A stretch of 64,000 nucleotides of DNA, taken from Rhodovibrio sodomensis. Lineage in GTDB: Bacteria > Pseudomonadota > Alphaproteobacteria > Kiloniellales > Rhodovibrionaceae. This document shows positions 35,058-43,964 of the stretch, one piece after another (the stretch's first letter is position 1; every line of letters begins with the position of its first letter). Both the position numbers and the translations under genes were made by a program. The notes under the pieces are model-generated. The model was not told the DNA's origin. It searched no databases and worked only from the letters and a program-made list of their open reading frames with translations. The stretch spans positions 1-64,000 of the forward strand of contig NZ_NRRL01000013.1 in assembly GCF_016583645.1 (NCBI RefSeq), read 5' to 3'.

Positions 35058-35648
35058 CTACTGCGACAGGACGTAGCGGCTGAGCTCCTCGCGCAGCGTG
35101 ACCTCGAGCTCCTCGTCCATGTCGGCCATCAGCTTTTCGGTCATCTGGTACCAGATGCGCTCGCGCTCGAACACCGAGGCGCCTTCGGGCACGGTGGTCG
35201 CGCGCTGGCCGGTGACGCGGATCGAGCCGGTGCCGTCGGGATGATCGACCGACAGGCGCACCGCCATCTTCAGGGTGTAACGCTCGGCCTGCTCGGTGGT
35301 GAAGTAGTCGGACAGGCTGTCGTCGGTCTCCAGGTCCTCCGCGACCGCGGAGGCGTCGGTGACCGTGTAGGTCGCCACCCCGTCGTCGCCCATCGCGACC
35401 AGCCGGTCCTGACCCCAGGACATCAGCGCGCGGGCCGGCTGGATCGGGAACAGGTGGTCGACGTTGGGCGCCGCCATCGGCGCGTCGTAGTCCTGCTTCA
35501 CCACGATATCGCCGACGTCCATCTCGATATCGGGCCGGTGCGCGAAGGTGATGTCGGCGAACTTGGGCTCTTGCGGCGGGGTGGTGCAGGCGGCCAGCAG
35601 CGGCAGCGCCAGCACAAGGGATGCCAGGGCGCGGATCGGCGCGGACAT
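35058..35648 (-). CDS. Putative lipoprotein, unknown function
   Basis: 196 residues from ATG 35648 (MSAPIRAL). A signal peptide ends in the lipobox LLAAC (Cys near residue 20), so it is probably acylated and held in a membrane facing the periplasm. The mature part is acidic (DIEMDVGDIVVKQDYDAPM) with mixed alpha/beta character and ends in an amphipathic helix (EKLMADMDEELEVTLREELS). I know similar uncharacterised alphaproteobacterial lipoproteins but no function. It lies 169 bases downstream of hslO on the same strand. Confidence 0.7.
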   Translation of the reverse strand: MSAPIRALASLVLALPLLAACTTPPQEPKFADITFAHRPDIEMDVGDIVVKQDYDAPMAAPNVDHLFPIQPARALMSWGQDRLVAMGDDGVATYTVTDASAVAEDLETDDSLSDYFTTEQAERYTLKMAVRLSVDHPDGTGSIRVTGQRATTVPEGASVFERERIWYQMTEKLMADMDEELEVTLREELSRYVLSQ

Positions 35649-35817
35649 GTTCGAAAGCCTCCCAACGGCGGTCTTGTTAACTTGACCGCGAGCATGCGCA
35701 GCCGGGCGACCGGCGATCAAGAGGACGGATCGTGCGCGAGCTGCGCACGACGTTCGGCCCAGCGGCGGACGGGGGACGCGCCGATAGGCCGTGCGAACCA
35801 TGCGGCACGAAAGCGCG

Positions 35818-36825
35818 TTACCCGCTGCCGCGCTGCCCGCCGCGCCGGGCGCTTGCGTGCAGGGCTTCAATCTGGGCGTCGTCGAACTCGTAGACGGTCG
35901 AGCAGTACTGGCAGGTCACCTCGACAAGGCCGCGGTCGGTCTTGAGGTCCTGCAGTTCGTCTTGGTCCATCTGCATCAGCACCGTCTCGACCCGTTCGCG
36001 CGAGCAGCGGCACTGGTCCTTCAGCGGCCAGGTATCGAAGACGCGCACGCCCTCCTCGTGGAACAGGCGGAACAGCAGTTCGTGGGCGGTGATGTCCGGG
36101 CGGACCATTTCCGTCTGGGTCACGCTGGACATCAGGATCACCGAGCGGCGCCAGTCCTCGTCCGGGTCCTCGACGGTGCGCTCGCCCGCCTCTTCCGGCA
36201 GGCGCTGCAGCATCAAGCCGCCGGCGCGCCAGCGCTCGGTGCCGTCGCCTTCGGTCAGACGGCCGCAGGCGAGCTGGATCGAGGAGACCACCTGCTCGGA
36301 CTGCTGGAAATAGTGGTGCATGCATTCCGCCAGGGTCGCGCCGTTGAGCTCGACGATCCCCTGGTAGCGGTCGCGCGCGCCCTGGTGGTCGACCGTGTAG
36401 GCGAGCCGGCCCTGGCCCAGCAGCTTGACCACTTCCGCGTTGGGCGCCTGGTCGTCCAGGTTGAGCGCCGCCACCCGCCCGGCGTCGAAGTCCGCGTAGC
36501 CGCGCACCGCGCCGTCGCTGGTGAAGTCGGCGACCAGCATCTTGACCGGTCCGTCGCCGACCATCTGCAGGGTGAACATGCCGTCGTACTTCATCATCCC
36601 CGACATCAGCCCGGCGAGCGCCAGCGCCTCGCCCAGCAGCTGGGCGACCGGGGCGGGATAGGCGTGGCGGGTCAGGATCGCGTCGACCATCGGGCCGGAG
36701 CGCACCAACCGGCCGCGCACGCCGGTGCGCTCCAGCATGAACGGCTGGATCACGTCGTCGTCGCCGCGCACCGCCGCGAGGTCGGGATGGCCGTGGCGGC
36801 TGCCGGAGCCGTTGCCGTCGCTCAT
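35818..36825 (-). CDS. hslO: Redox-regulated chaperone Hsp33
   Basis: A holdase chaperone switched on by oxidation. 335 residues from the ATG at 36825, which overlaps the argF stop (ATGA); a GTG at 36834 is the other candidate. The substrate-binding N-domain includes [20 protein letters not shown]. The C-terminal zinc switch has two cysteine pairs: [12 protein letters not shown] and [12 protein letters not shown]. The C-terminus is longer than in E. coli by a short basic tail. It forms a run with argF and argD, an arrangement known in alphaproteobacteria. Confidence 0.95.
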   Translation of the reverse strand: MSDGNGSGSRHGHPDLAAVRGDDDVIQPFMLERTGVRGRLVRSGPMVDAILTRHAYPAPVAQLLGEALALAGLMSGMMKYDGMFTLQMVGDGPVKMLVADFTSDGAVRGYADFDAGRVAALNLDDQAPNAEVVKLLGQGRLAYTVDHQGARDRYQGIVELNGATLAECMHHYFQQSEQVVSSIQLACGRLTEGDGTERWRAGGLMLQRLPEEAGERTVEDPDEDWRRSVILMSSVTQTEMVRPDITAHELLFRLFHEEGVRVFDTWPLKDQCRCSRERVETVLMQMDQDELQDLKTDRGLVEVTCQYCSTVYEFDDAQIEALHASARRGGQRGSG

Positions 36826-37799
36826 GTCAGACACCAGAGCAGGATGCCCTTCTGCGCGTGCAGGCGATTGCCCGCCTCCTCGAACACCACCGAGTGCGGC
36901 CCCTCGATCACCGCGTCGGTGACCTCCTCGCCCCGGTGGGCGGGCAGGCAGTGCATGAAAATCGCGTGGTCGGCCGCCAGGCTCATCACCCGCTCGTCGA
37001 CCTGATAGGGCCGCAGGTCGGTGCGCCGCCGGTCGATCGTGTCGTCGCTGTCGCCCATCGATACCCAGGTGTCGGTGACCACCGCGTCGGCGCCCGCGAC
37101 GGCCGAGTCCACGTCGTCGGTGACGGTGACAGCGGCGCCTTCGCCGCGCGCCCAGTCGACCACGTCCTGGGGCGGCTGCAGGCTGTTCGGGGTGGCGAGC
37201 TTGAGCTCGAAGTCGAACCGCGCGGCCGCGTGCAGCCAGGAAGTCGCCATGTTGTTGCCGTCGCCGACCCAGACCACCGTGCGCCCGGCGATCGCGCCGA
37301 CGTGCTCCTCGAAGGTCAGCACGTCGGCCATCAGCTGACAGGGGTGGGTGCGGTCGGTCAGGCCGTTGATCACCGGCACGCGGGCGTGCCCGGCCAGCTC
37401 CAGCAGTTTCTCCTCGGCGGTGGTGCGCAGCATGATCGCGTCGACGTACTGCGAGAGCACGCGCGCGGTGTCGGCGACCGTCTCGCCGCGGCCGAGCTGC
37501 ATGCCCGACGGCTCCAGCACGATCGGCTCGCCGCCCAGCTGGCGCATGCCGACCTCGAACGACACGCGGGTACGGGTCGACGGCTTTTCGAAGATCAGCG
37601 CCAGCGTCTTGCCGGTGAGCGGCCGCGGATCGCCGCCCGGGCTGTCGCCGCGCTTCATCGCCTTGGCGGACTCGATCATGCCGCGCAGCGTCTCCCGGTC
37701 GAACCGGTCGAGGTCCAGGAAATGCTTGGGCGTGCCCGCGTTAGCTCCACCGGAGGTTCGGCCGGGGGAGGTTCGGCCGGGGGAGGTTTCGGCGCTCAT
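36822..37799 (-). CDS. argF: Ornithine carbamoyltransferase
   Basis: Makes citrulline from ornithine and carbamoyl phosphate. 325 residues. Carbamoyl-phosphate motif [16 protein letters not shown], and the ornithine/catalytic loop [11 protein letters not shown] are all present. The first 22 residues are a low-complexity extension ([14 protein letters not shown]) made by direct repeats of GGAGGTTCGGCCGGG near 37750-37790; the family core starts at [10 protein letters not shown]. Lies between argD and hslO. Confidence 0.96.
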   Translation of the reverse strand: MSAETSPGRTSPGRTSGGANAGTPKHFLDLDRFDRETLRGMIESAKAMKRGDSPGGDPRPLTGKTLALIFEKPSTRTRVSFEVGMRQLGGEPIVLEPSGMQLGRGETVADTARVLSQYVDAIMLRTTAEEKLLELAGHARVPVINGLTDRTHPCQLMADVLTFEEHVGAIAGRTVVWVGDGNNMATSWLHAAARFDFELKLATPNSLQPPQDVVDWARGEGAAVTVTDDVDSAVAGADAVVTDTWVSMGDSDDTIDRRRTDLRPYQVDERVMSLAADHAIFMHCLPAHRGEEVTDAVIEGPHSVVFEEAGNRLHAQKGILLWCLT

Positions 37800-37835
37800 C
37801 GGATCGCGATCGCTTTCTTCGTATTGGGGACAGCC

Positions 37836-39014
37836 TCAGGCGGCGACCTGGCGGCAGCCGGCGTCGATCATGTCGACGGCCTCGCGCACCTGGGAGTCGT
37901 CGATCACCAGCGGCGGCAGCAGGCGCACCACGTTGTCGGCGGCCGGCACGGTCAGCAGGCCGTGCCCGCGCAGCGCGGCGCCCAAGTCGGTGTTGGCCAC
38001 CTGGTCACGGCAGCGGATGCCCAGCATCAGCCCGGCGCCGCGGATCTCCTGGATCACCGAGGCATGCCTGGGCGCCAGCTCCTGCAGGCGGTGCCACAGA
38101 TCGCGCGCGACCCGGTCGACGCCGTCCAGGAAGCCCGGCGCCAGCATGACGTCCAGCACCGCGTTGCCGACGGCCGTGGCCAGCGGATTGCCGCCGAAGG
38201 TGCTGCCGTGGGTGCCCGCGGTCATGCCCTTGGCGGCCTCCGCCGTCGCCAGGCAGGCGCCGATCGGCATGCCGCCGCCCAGCCCCTTGGCGGACATCAT
38301 CACGTCGGGCGCGATGCCGGCCCATTCGTGGGCGAACAGCTTGCCGGTCCGGCCCATGCCGCACTGGATCTCGTCGAGCACCAGCAAGAGGCCGTGCTCG
38401 TCCGCGATTCGGCGCAGCGCCTTCAGGTATTCCAGGTCGGCCGGACGGATGCCGCCGTCGCCCTGCACCGGCTCGACCAGGATCGCCGCGGTCTCGTCGG
38501 TGATCGCGTTGACCAGTTCGTTGGTGTTGTTGAAGCCGACGTGGTCGAACGCGTCGACCTGCGGGGCGAACCCCTTCAGCAGCTTCTCGCTGCCGGCCGC
38601 CGAGATCGCGTTCAGCGAGCGGCCGTGGAACGCGCCGTCGACCGTGATCACGCGGTAGCGCCCGGGCTGGCCGTTGTCGTCGTGGTACTTGCGCACCAGC
38701 TTGATCGCGGCCTCGAACGCCTCGACGCCGGAATTGCAGAAGAACACCTGGTCGGCGAAGGTCGCCGCGGCCAAGCGGCTGGCCAGCCGCTCGCTCTCCT
38801 GGATCCGCCACAGGTTGGAGACGTGCCAGACCCTGCCCGCCTGCGCCTGCAGCGCCTGCACCAGGTGCGGGTGCGCGTGGCCCAGGTTGGTGGTCGCGAT
38901 GCCGCTGGCGAAGTCGAGGTAGCGATCGCCCTGGTCGGTGATCAGATAGGGACCCTCGCCGGCCTCGAAGCTGAGGTCGACCCGGTTGTAGGTGGGCATC
39001 AGGGCGTCGGTCAC
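37836..39014 (-). CDS. argD: Acetylornithine aminotransferase
   Basis: Class-III PLP aminotransferase acting before argF in arginine synthesis; it may also serve in lysine synthesis as succinyl-diaminopimelate aminotransferase. 392 residues from GTG 39014, chosen because AGGAGG lies 8 bases upstream. Seen: DFASGIATTNLGHAHPHLV, the PLP lysine in MSAKGLGGGMPIGA, LVLDEIQCGMGRTGKLFAHE and THGSTFGGNPLA. argF starts 36 bases after its stop. Confidence 0.95.
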   Translation of the reverse strand: MTDALMPTYNRVDLSFEAGEGPYLITDQGDRYLDFASGIATTNLGHAHPHLVQALQAQAGRVWHVSNLWRIQESERLASRLAAATFADQVFFCNSGVEAFEAAIKLVRKYHDDNGQPGRYRVITVDGAFHGRSLNAISAAGSEKLLKGFAPQVDAFDHVGFNNTNELVNAITDETAAILVEPVQGDGGIRPADLEYLKALRRIADEHGLLLVLDEIQCGMGRTGKLFAHEWAGIAPDVMMSAKGLGGGMPIGACLATAEAAKGMTAGTHGSTFGGNPLATAVGNAVLDVMLAPGFLDGVDRVARDLWHRLQELAPRHASVIQEIRGAGLMLGIRCRDQVANTDLGAALRGHGLLTVPAADNVVRLLPPLVIDDSQVREAVDMIDAGCRQVAA

Positions 39015-39234
39015 GAGGGGGCCTCCTCTCGTGCGGCAAGAACCGCGTCTGGTCGTGCGGACAACACCGCAAGCTGGCTTGAAGCGCATGAAGACCCTTG
39101 GCCGCCTCTCGCGCGCCAGCGTGAAACGCGGTGCGTACGGACCCGCGAACGGAACCGGGACCTAAGCGGGAACGCAGGCACACGTCAAGGCGCGCGCGGG
39201 ACGCGGGGTGCGTCGGAATTTCAACAGGCCAATT

Positions 39235-39264
39235 AAAAAAGGGGCCATCCTCGCAGACGACCCC
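39235..39264 (-). terminator. Rho-independent terminator after the small CxxC gene
   Basis: On the minus strand a 9-bp stem (GGGGTCGTC / GATGGCCCC, two G-T pairs), loop TGCGAG, then six T's. It lies 30 bases past the stop of the small gene at 39295 and isolates it from argD. Confidence 0.8.
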
Positions 39265-39294
39265 TCGTAAGCTTAGGTAGGCTGCTCGGCACTA

Positions 39295-39457
39295 TTAGGT
39301 GAAGTTACCAGCGTCTTCCTTAGCTTTGCATTCGTTATCCAATTCGCCACTGGTTGGGTTAGAGTTCGACGTGTCATAGTCGCTGGTCGGCCAGTTTGAG
39401 CAATTGCGACACCAATGCCACGTATCGCTACCTTTTTTTCTTGCGATATTCCGCCAT
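39295..39457 (-). pseudogene. Small CxxC protein gene with a one-base frameshift in an A7 run
   Basis: ATG at 39457 follows a strong GGAGG (39467-39463, 5-base spacing). The frame reads MAEYRKKKR then stops, but omitting one A of the A7 run (39438-39432) gives a continuous 53-residue protein: MAEYRKKKGSDTWHWCRNCS, then NWPTSDYDTS, NSNPTSGELDNECKAKEDAG, NFT and a stop at 39295. WHWCxNC plus a later NEC looks like a small metal-binding knuckle. I recall similar short uncharacterised proteins sharing SDTWHWC and PTSGEL, but cannot confirm it here. It has its own promoter-like sequence and terminator. The shift may be real, a sequencing error, or corrected by slippage. Confidence 0.68.
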
Positions 39458-39498
39458 ATTAGCCTCCGTTATAGTTCATCGCCACCTTAGCGAGTTGT

Positions 39499-39528
39499 CA
39501 TATATCACGATTCGTGCATAACGGGCAA
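39499..39528 (-). promoter_or_regulatory. Candidate promoter and palindrome of the small CxxC gene
   Basis: TTGCCC (39528-39523) and TATATG (39504-39499) with an 18-base spacer, about 40 bases before the small gene. The spacer contains the palindrome CACGATTCGTG (39506-39516), a possible operator. Confidence 0.4.
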
Positions 39529-39608
39529 CGCTTGCTCTGCCAAACGCCTTAAAGGCCGATAAATGTGCTATCCTTCCGGCGGCAACGACCATCTGGGGCA
39601 GCGCAGGA

Positions 39609-40085
39609 ATGACCCGGCAACGCCTGTACGACACCGACTTCTACGCCTGGACCCGGGACCAGGCCGCCCGCCTGCGCGAGGTCGGCGACAGCCGGCTGGA
39701 TGTCGAGAACCTGGCGGAGGAGGTCGCTGGGCTCGGCCGAACCGAACTGCGCGCGGCGGACAGCCATCTCACCCAGACCCTGATTTCCCTGTTGAAGGCC
39801 GCCTATCGCTTGGGCGATCAGCCGCAAGCCGATTGGCTCAACGCTGCCGACCTGCACCAGGATCAGGCGCGCCAAGCCTACTGGCCCAGCATGCGCGGCA
39901 AGCTGGACCTGTCGGATGCTTGGCGCACGGCGATCCGGCAGACCAACCGCGACCTCGCTGCCCAGGACGCGCAACGGCTGGCGGCCGACACCCTTTGCCC
40001 GTTCTCACTGGACGACCTGCTAAGCAAAGACTTCGACGTTGATGCCGCTTTCAAAAACCTGAAGTGCCGATTAAACACCTATTAA
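39609..40085 (+). CDS. DUF29 family protein
   Basis: A 158-residue soluble protein of the DUF29 family, common in multiple copies in cyanobacteria and alphaproteobacteria, function unknown. Typical features: the start YDTDFYAWTRDQAARLREV, then NLAEEVAGLGRTELRAADSH, a helical middle, and DTLCPFSLDDLLSKDF near the end. ATG 39609 follows GCAGGA. It is divergent from the small CxxC gene and opens the accessory island. Confidence 0.88.
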   Translation: MTRQRLYDTDFYAWTRDQAARLREVGDSRLDVENLAEEVAGLGRTELRAADSHLTQTLISLLKAAYRLGDQPQADWLNAADLHQDQARQAYWPSMRGKLDLSDAWRTAIRQTNRDLAAQDAQRLAADTLCPFSLDDLLSKDFDVDAAFKNLKCRLNTY

Positions 40086-40194
40086 CTGGATATCTAAAAC
40101 ACAACGATAAACCTTACTACGCCGCGGATGCTTTCTCATGTAAAACTCATTCGATAATATCGTCGCCCTCTATCCAATAACATACTGATGCGTA

Positions 40195-41271
40195 TCAAAC
40201 CAGACGCAATTTGGGCCCATTTTGGACAGGAGCCATTACATTTTCAGTTTCCGCCAACCCATAAAGCAAGCTTTCTATCTCATCAGAGGGAAACCCAAGA
40301 TCTCTAGCTATTCTCTCACGCGTCGCCCCTTGCCGCCACAGATCTTTCAAGATTTGAGACCAAATCACTGATGTCTCTTTACTCATAGGATTAGGCTCAG
40401 AGCTCTTGTACGTCGAGCGGAGCTGTATATTGAGTGTTCTATTTTGCCATTCCGTAATTAGTCCAAGCTTATGCGCTCTATAAATCAATGCAGCGGCCGA
40501 TACTCCCCACCGTCGCTTCTTTTCGATAACCTCATTTAAAGTACGCAAATTTCGCGTATTCGCTAACAAGTCAGCTTTAGGTACAAGGAACGAACTTGCG
40601 AAACTGTTAGCCTCGTTCTCAGCTTCTTTTCCTTGGCTAGCGCCTCCATGCTTATGCAATACCAAATGACCAAGCTCGTGGGCTGCGTCAAATCTACTTC
40701 TTTCCGCAGTCTTAAAATTGTTCAGGAAGACATAGGGAGTCCCATCCCTCCAACAGGAATATGCATCAATATTTTTCGTATTTTCGTTCAATGATAAAAT
40801 TCTTACTCCTTTTGACTCCAAAAGGCGAACCATATTACTAACTGGTCGTTCACCGAGCGACCAATGCTGCCTAAGAACTCGAGCTGCGACGCTAGGGTCT
40901 CTTTCTTGCCCAAAATCTATCAAATCTGGCTCAGGTAAATCATATCGCTTCTCAACCCAGTCAAAAATCATAAACCCGATCGACCCTGCAGCTAGAGCGG
41001 CATGTTGCTCACGCTGAGTCACAGCGGCAAGACTTCGGAAGCTCACATACGTACCTTGTATTTTGTCAATATCGCCCCCATAGAAAAAACTTTTAGGATA
41101 TTTAAGAGCTTTAGCGATCAGATCGACCGTCTCACTCTCTGGGCCTTGCTTACCTTGTTTAATTCTGGAAAGGCTAACGTTCGTAATACCAGTTTCTTCT
41201 GATAGCTGACGAGCCGTCATTCGACGCCGCCTAAGAGCCAGATCGAGTCGCTTTGGATTGAAATACGTCAT
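40195..41271 (-). CDS. XRE-type regulator with ImmA/IrrE metalloprotease domain
   Basis: 358 residues. An N-terminal helix-turn-helix (MTARQLSEETGITNVSLSRI, about 18-37) is joined to an ImmA/IrrE zinc protease domain with HELGH (198-202, preceded by DAA) and a later glutamate in EAENEANSFASSFLVP. Relatives cleave repressors, as ImmA and IrrE do, or act as toxin or antitoxin partners. Its ATG overlaps the stop of the upstream gene (ATGA), so the two were one translationally coupled operon before an IS split the upstream gene. AT-rich codons mark it as acquired. The target is unknown. Confidence 0.9.
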   Translation of the reverse strand: MTYFNPKRLDLALRRRRMTARQLSEETGITNVSLSRIKQGKQGPESETVDLIAKALKYPKSFFYGGDIDKIQGTYVSFRSLAAVTQREQHAALAAGSIGFMIFDWVEKRYDLPEPDLIDFGQERDPSVAARVLRQHWSLGERPVSNMVRLLESKGVRILSLNENTKNIDAYSCWRDGTPYVFLNNFKTAERSRFDAAHELGHLVLHKHGGASQGKEAENEANSFASSFLVPKADLLANTRNLRTLNEVIEKKRRWGVSAAALIYRAHKLGLITEWQNRTLNIQLRSTYKSSEPNPMSKETSVIWSQILKDLWRQGATRERIARDLGFPSDEIESLLYGLAETENVMAPVQNGPKLRLV

Positions 41272-41430
41272 GTTTTCCTAGGAACGGTAAAGTCGTGCTC
41301 GCTACCGTCACCGACTGGACCATCGCTCGTGTCAAGCACTGGCGAACGCCAATCGTCATCATTAATTATGAAAATTCGTTCAATGAAACCACCGAAGTTT
41401 TTATCCTCTACTTTCGCAGGCAAAGAAAGT

Positions 41431-42558
41431 GGCGCAATTCTACATAGGTGTGGATATGGGTCGAAAAGCCTTGCGGGCCGCGGCATAGCGGCGTAGCTTC
41501 TCGCTTCTTTCGCGGAGGCGGGTATGGACCGGAAACGCTTTCAGCGCCTGAAGACGGCCGTGGCGCGCGATCTGACGGCTGAACAGTGCCTCGACCTGGA
41601 AGCGCATCTCCGAGAGGTTGTCGCCAGCCGGGCCTCCGAGACGTCTCTCGTCGAGCGAACGCGCGAGGTGACGGAAGCCGGGCATTGCCCGCACTGCGGT
41701 CACGACGACGTGGTCCGTCACGGTCGGGACAAGGCCGGGCGTCAGCGGTTCCGATGCCGGCGTAGCGCGGAGGCCGGCTGTGGTCGGACGTTCAACGCCT
41801 TGACCGGCACGGCACTGGCCCGGATGCGCAAGCCCGAGAAATGGCTGGAATTCGCTGAGCGGATGGGCGCTTTCCGGAGCGTCGACGAGGTCGCGAGCAG
41901 CGATCTCGGGATCTCCCGACTGACGGCCTGGCGTTGGCGTCATCGGTTGCTCAAGGCCCAGGCCGACGCCCAGGCCGCCCAGCTCGGCGGCGTCGTTGAG
42001 GCCGACGAGACCTTCTTTCGGACGTCCTACAAGGGCCATCGCGGCTGGGTCCGCGGAACTCCGCCCGAGAACCGCCCGCCGCGTTACCGGGGCGGGCCGG
42101 CGCTCAGCCCCGGCATTTCCGGCGAGCGGGTGCCGGTGCTGACCGCCGTGGACCGCGGTGGTGCCGTGATCGAGCAGGTGCTGCGCAGTCGCGCCGGCAT
42201 CGAGCCGGCTCTGCGCGGCCGCATCAAGCCCGGCTCGGTCATCTGCTCGGACGGGCTGAAAGCCTACGTGAACGTCGCTGTTGCCGCCGGCTCCGAGCAC
42301 CGGCGTATCCAGCCCCCACGGACCGACTGGCTGAAGAAGGCGATCGGCGGCAAGCCCCGACGTCCAGGCCGGCTCGGCCTGGGGCACGTCAACGCTCACC
42401 ACGAGCGCGTCAAAACCTTCGTGAACCGGGGCGCTCGCGGCGTCTCGACCCGCTACCTGCCGCTCTACCTGGGCTGGCTGCGCGCCATCAGGTCGCCCGG
42501 CTTTGAGGCCGCCAAGCTGCTCCGAGACGGCCTATCCACACCCACGTAGAATTGCGCC
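41431..42558 (+). mobile_element. IS1595-type insertion sequence, complete
   Basis: 1128 bp bounded by inverted repeats: the left end GGCGCAATTCTACATAGGTG and the right end (reverse complement) GGCGCAATTCTACGTGGGTG, followed by TGTGGATA in both. It is flanked by a perfect 8-bp target duplication AAGAAAGT (41423-41430 and 42559-42566). Eight-base duplications and the transposase type both fit IS1595. Intact ends and an open transposase suggest a recent, possibly active insertion. Confidence 0.95.
41524..42549 (+). CDS. IS1595 family transposase
   Basis: 341 residues. An N-terminal zinc ribbon (CPHCGHDDVVRHGRDKAGRQ, cysteines near 55, 58, 78 and 86) leads into NALTGTALARMRKPEKW, typical of IS1595 enzymes, then a DDE-type core with GGVVEADETFF (Asp161), VICSDGLKAY (Asp243) and the later HVNAHHERVKTFVN. 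GC-rich codons contrast with the AT-rich gene it interrupts. Uninterrupted, so probably functional. Confidence 0.93.
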   Translation: MDRKRFQRLKTAVARDLTAEQCLDLEAHLREVVASRASETSLVERTREVTEAGHCPHCGHDDVVRHGRDKAGRQRFRCRRSAEAGCGRTFNALTGTALARMRKPEKWLEFAERMGAFRSVDEVASSDLGISRLTAWRWRHRLLKAQADAQAAQLGGVVEADETFFRTSYKGHRGWVRGTPPENRPPRYRGGPALSPGISGERVPVLTAVDRGGAVIEQVLRSRAGIEPALRGRIKPGSVICSDGLKAYVNVAVAAGSEHRRIQPPRTDWLKKAIGGKPRRPGRLGLGHVNAHHERVKTFVNRGARGVSTRYLPLYLGWLRAIRSPGFEAAKLLRDGLSTPT

Positions 42559-43139
42559 AAGAAAGTTCCGCTGCGACGGAAATGCGCTCGCCACTGCCAT
42601 CATCCGAAGGCACCCAAATTGCCGAGATACATAAAAACCAATACTGTGTCTCATTCTGAAAAAATTTTGGGTTCACCATCTCCGGCAAAGCTTTCGGTGA
42701 GAACAGCATGCCTTGCGGCTCGATCATCCTTCTCGCCGCTGTTCCTTTTCCGGATATTGCCTGTGGACTTACACTTTCGCGACATGCCTGGTCCACATTC
42801 TGATATATTACTCTGATACCATTCTCAGAGCTTTTTACTGCCTCAATATTACTTTCGTTATGCTTTTCCCAACCTTTCGACAGGAACAATAGGCGCGTGT
42901 GGCGCACTCCCGCTAGGTAGGCCTGAGTACCTGCTGCAATTGCCGCATCCGCGGCAATCATGTCTCCTTTTGCGGCCACGACAGCATCCACAACCACGGC
43001 TATATCGTCTTTCGTTACACCAAAGGATTTAAGCCTATCCTCGGCCTGCTCAGGGTCAGAAATGATGATTGTCGGTTGCATCGCATGCCTCGTTAAAATT
43101 CCTCATTTGTGGCATGGAAAATTAACGTGGTCAAGCGCC

Positions 43140-43964
43140 TCACGCCTTGATCTTCCATCCGATCGAGAACAGCCGCAGCGACAGGCTCGCGGCCCCCACC
43201 GTCAGGGCTGCGACAACGGCCAGCGCCAACCATGGCTCGGTCGCGTGCCAGCCGGAGACCGCGTAGCGCACCGCGTCGATCGCGTAGGTCACCGGGTTCA
43301 GGCGGATCAGCGTCTCGCCCACCGCGGGCACGCGGTCGAGGGCGAAGAACGCGCCCGACAGGAACGCCAAGGGCAGCATCAGGAAGGTGTCGACCACCGA
43401 CAGCTGGTCCCACTTCTGCGCCCACAGCCCCGTGACCGTGCCCAGGAACGCGAACGCGAGCGCGGCCAGGGGCGCCACCGCCACGACCATCCACGGGTTG
43501 GCGAAGGCGAGCGGCACGAACGCCCAGGCGACCGCGAGCACGCCCGCGCCCACGATCAGCCCGGCGGTCGCGCCGACCAGCGCGTAGCCGAGCGCGATCT
43601 CCCACTCCATCAGCGGGCTCATGATCTGGTCGGCCAGCGTGCCTTCGAGCTTGTCGTAGACCACCGGGAAGGCCGCCATCTCGTAGGATGCCTGGATCAT
43701 CGCGAAGGCGGCGATGCCGGGGACCAGGAACTGCAGGAAGCTGACCTCGCCGCCGAACCCCTGGGTGTCCGCCAGCGCGATCGCGAACACCGCCAGGAAC
43801 AACAGCGCGGACAAGATCGGGCCGACGATCGTCTCCAGGACGATCCGGCTCAAGCGCACCGCGCCGAAACGGTAGATCGTCCACAGGCCGCGCCAGTGCG
43901 GCCGGCCGATCGGACGCACCCGCGGGGCGTCGCCGAGGGCTTCGCGGGGGTCCTGCGCGCTCAC
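43140..43964 (-). CDS. ABC-2 type transporter permease (second of a tandem pair)
   Basis: 274 residues with six membrane helices. The N-terminus VRPIGRPHWRGLWTIYRFGA closely parallels that of the gene just upstream, as do the later LPLAFLSGAFFALDRVP and LNPVTYAIDAVRYAVSG segments, so the pair arose by duplication. ABC-2 permeases export drugs, lipids or polysaccharides with a separate ATPase, and none is encoded nearby. ATGA overlap with the upstream gene. It borders the accessory island. Confidence 0.9.
   Translation of the reverse strand: MSAQDPREALGDAPRVRPIGRPHWRGLWTIYRFGAVRLSRIVLETIVGPILSALLFLAVFAIALADTQGFGGEVSFLQFLVPGIAAFAMIQASYEMAAFPVVYDKLEGTLADQIMSPLMEWEIALGYALVGATAGLIVGAGVLAVAWAFVPLAFANPWMVVAVAPLAALAFAFLGTVTGLWAQKWDQLSVVDTFLMLPLAFLSGAFFALDRVPAVGETLIRLNPVTYAIDAVRYAVSGWHATEPWLALAVVAALTVGAASLSLRLFSIGWKIKA

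Larger units (their letters stand above)
41268..43081 (-). pseudogene. 225-codon accessory gene split by an IS, partner of the protease gene
   Basis: The 5' part starts at ATG 43081 and reads to 42559; the 3' part resumes at 41422 and stops at 41268. Removing the IS and one target copy (41423-42558) restores a single uninterrupted frame of 225 residues, running ...GERISVAAELS/LPAKVEDKNFGGFIERIF... and ending HDFTVPRKT. The N-terminus is MQPTIIISDPEQAEDRLKSF with an Ala-rich helix (KGDMIAADAAIAAGTQAYLA). I do not recognise a family. As it stands the 5' piece would end in IS sequence (197 residues). Its stop overlaps the start of the protease gene, implying joint function. Confidence 0.85.

Noticed and set aside
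39432..39445. Classical -1 ribosomal frameshift site in the A7 run
   Set aside because: A -1 shift leads into a frame without the cysteine motif; restoring the protein needs a +1 shift or loss of one A, so transcriptional slippage or sequence error fits better.
41431..42558. The IS as part of a composite transposon carrying the protease operon
   Set aside because: Only one IS copy is present and its 8-bp target duplication directly flanks its own ends.
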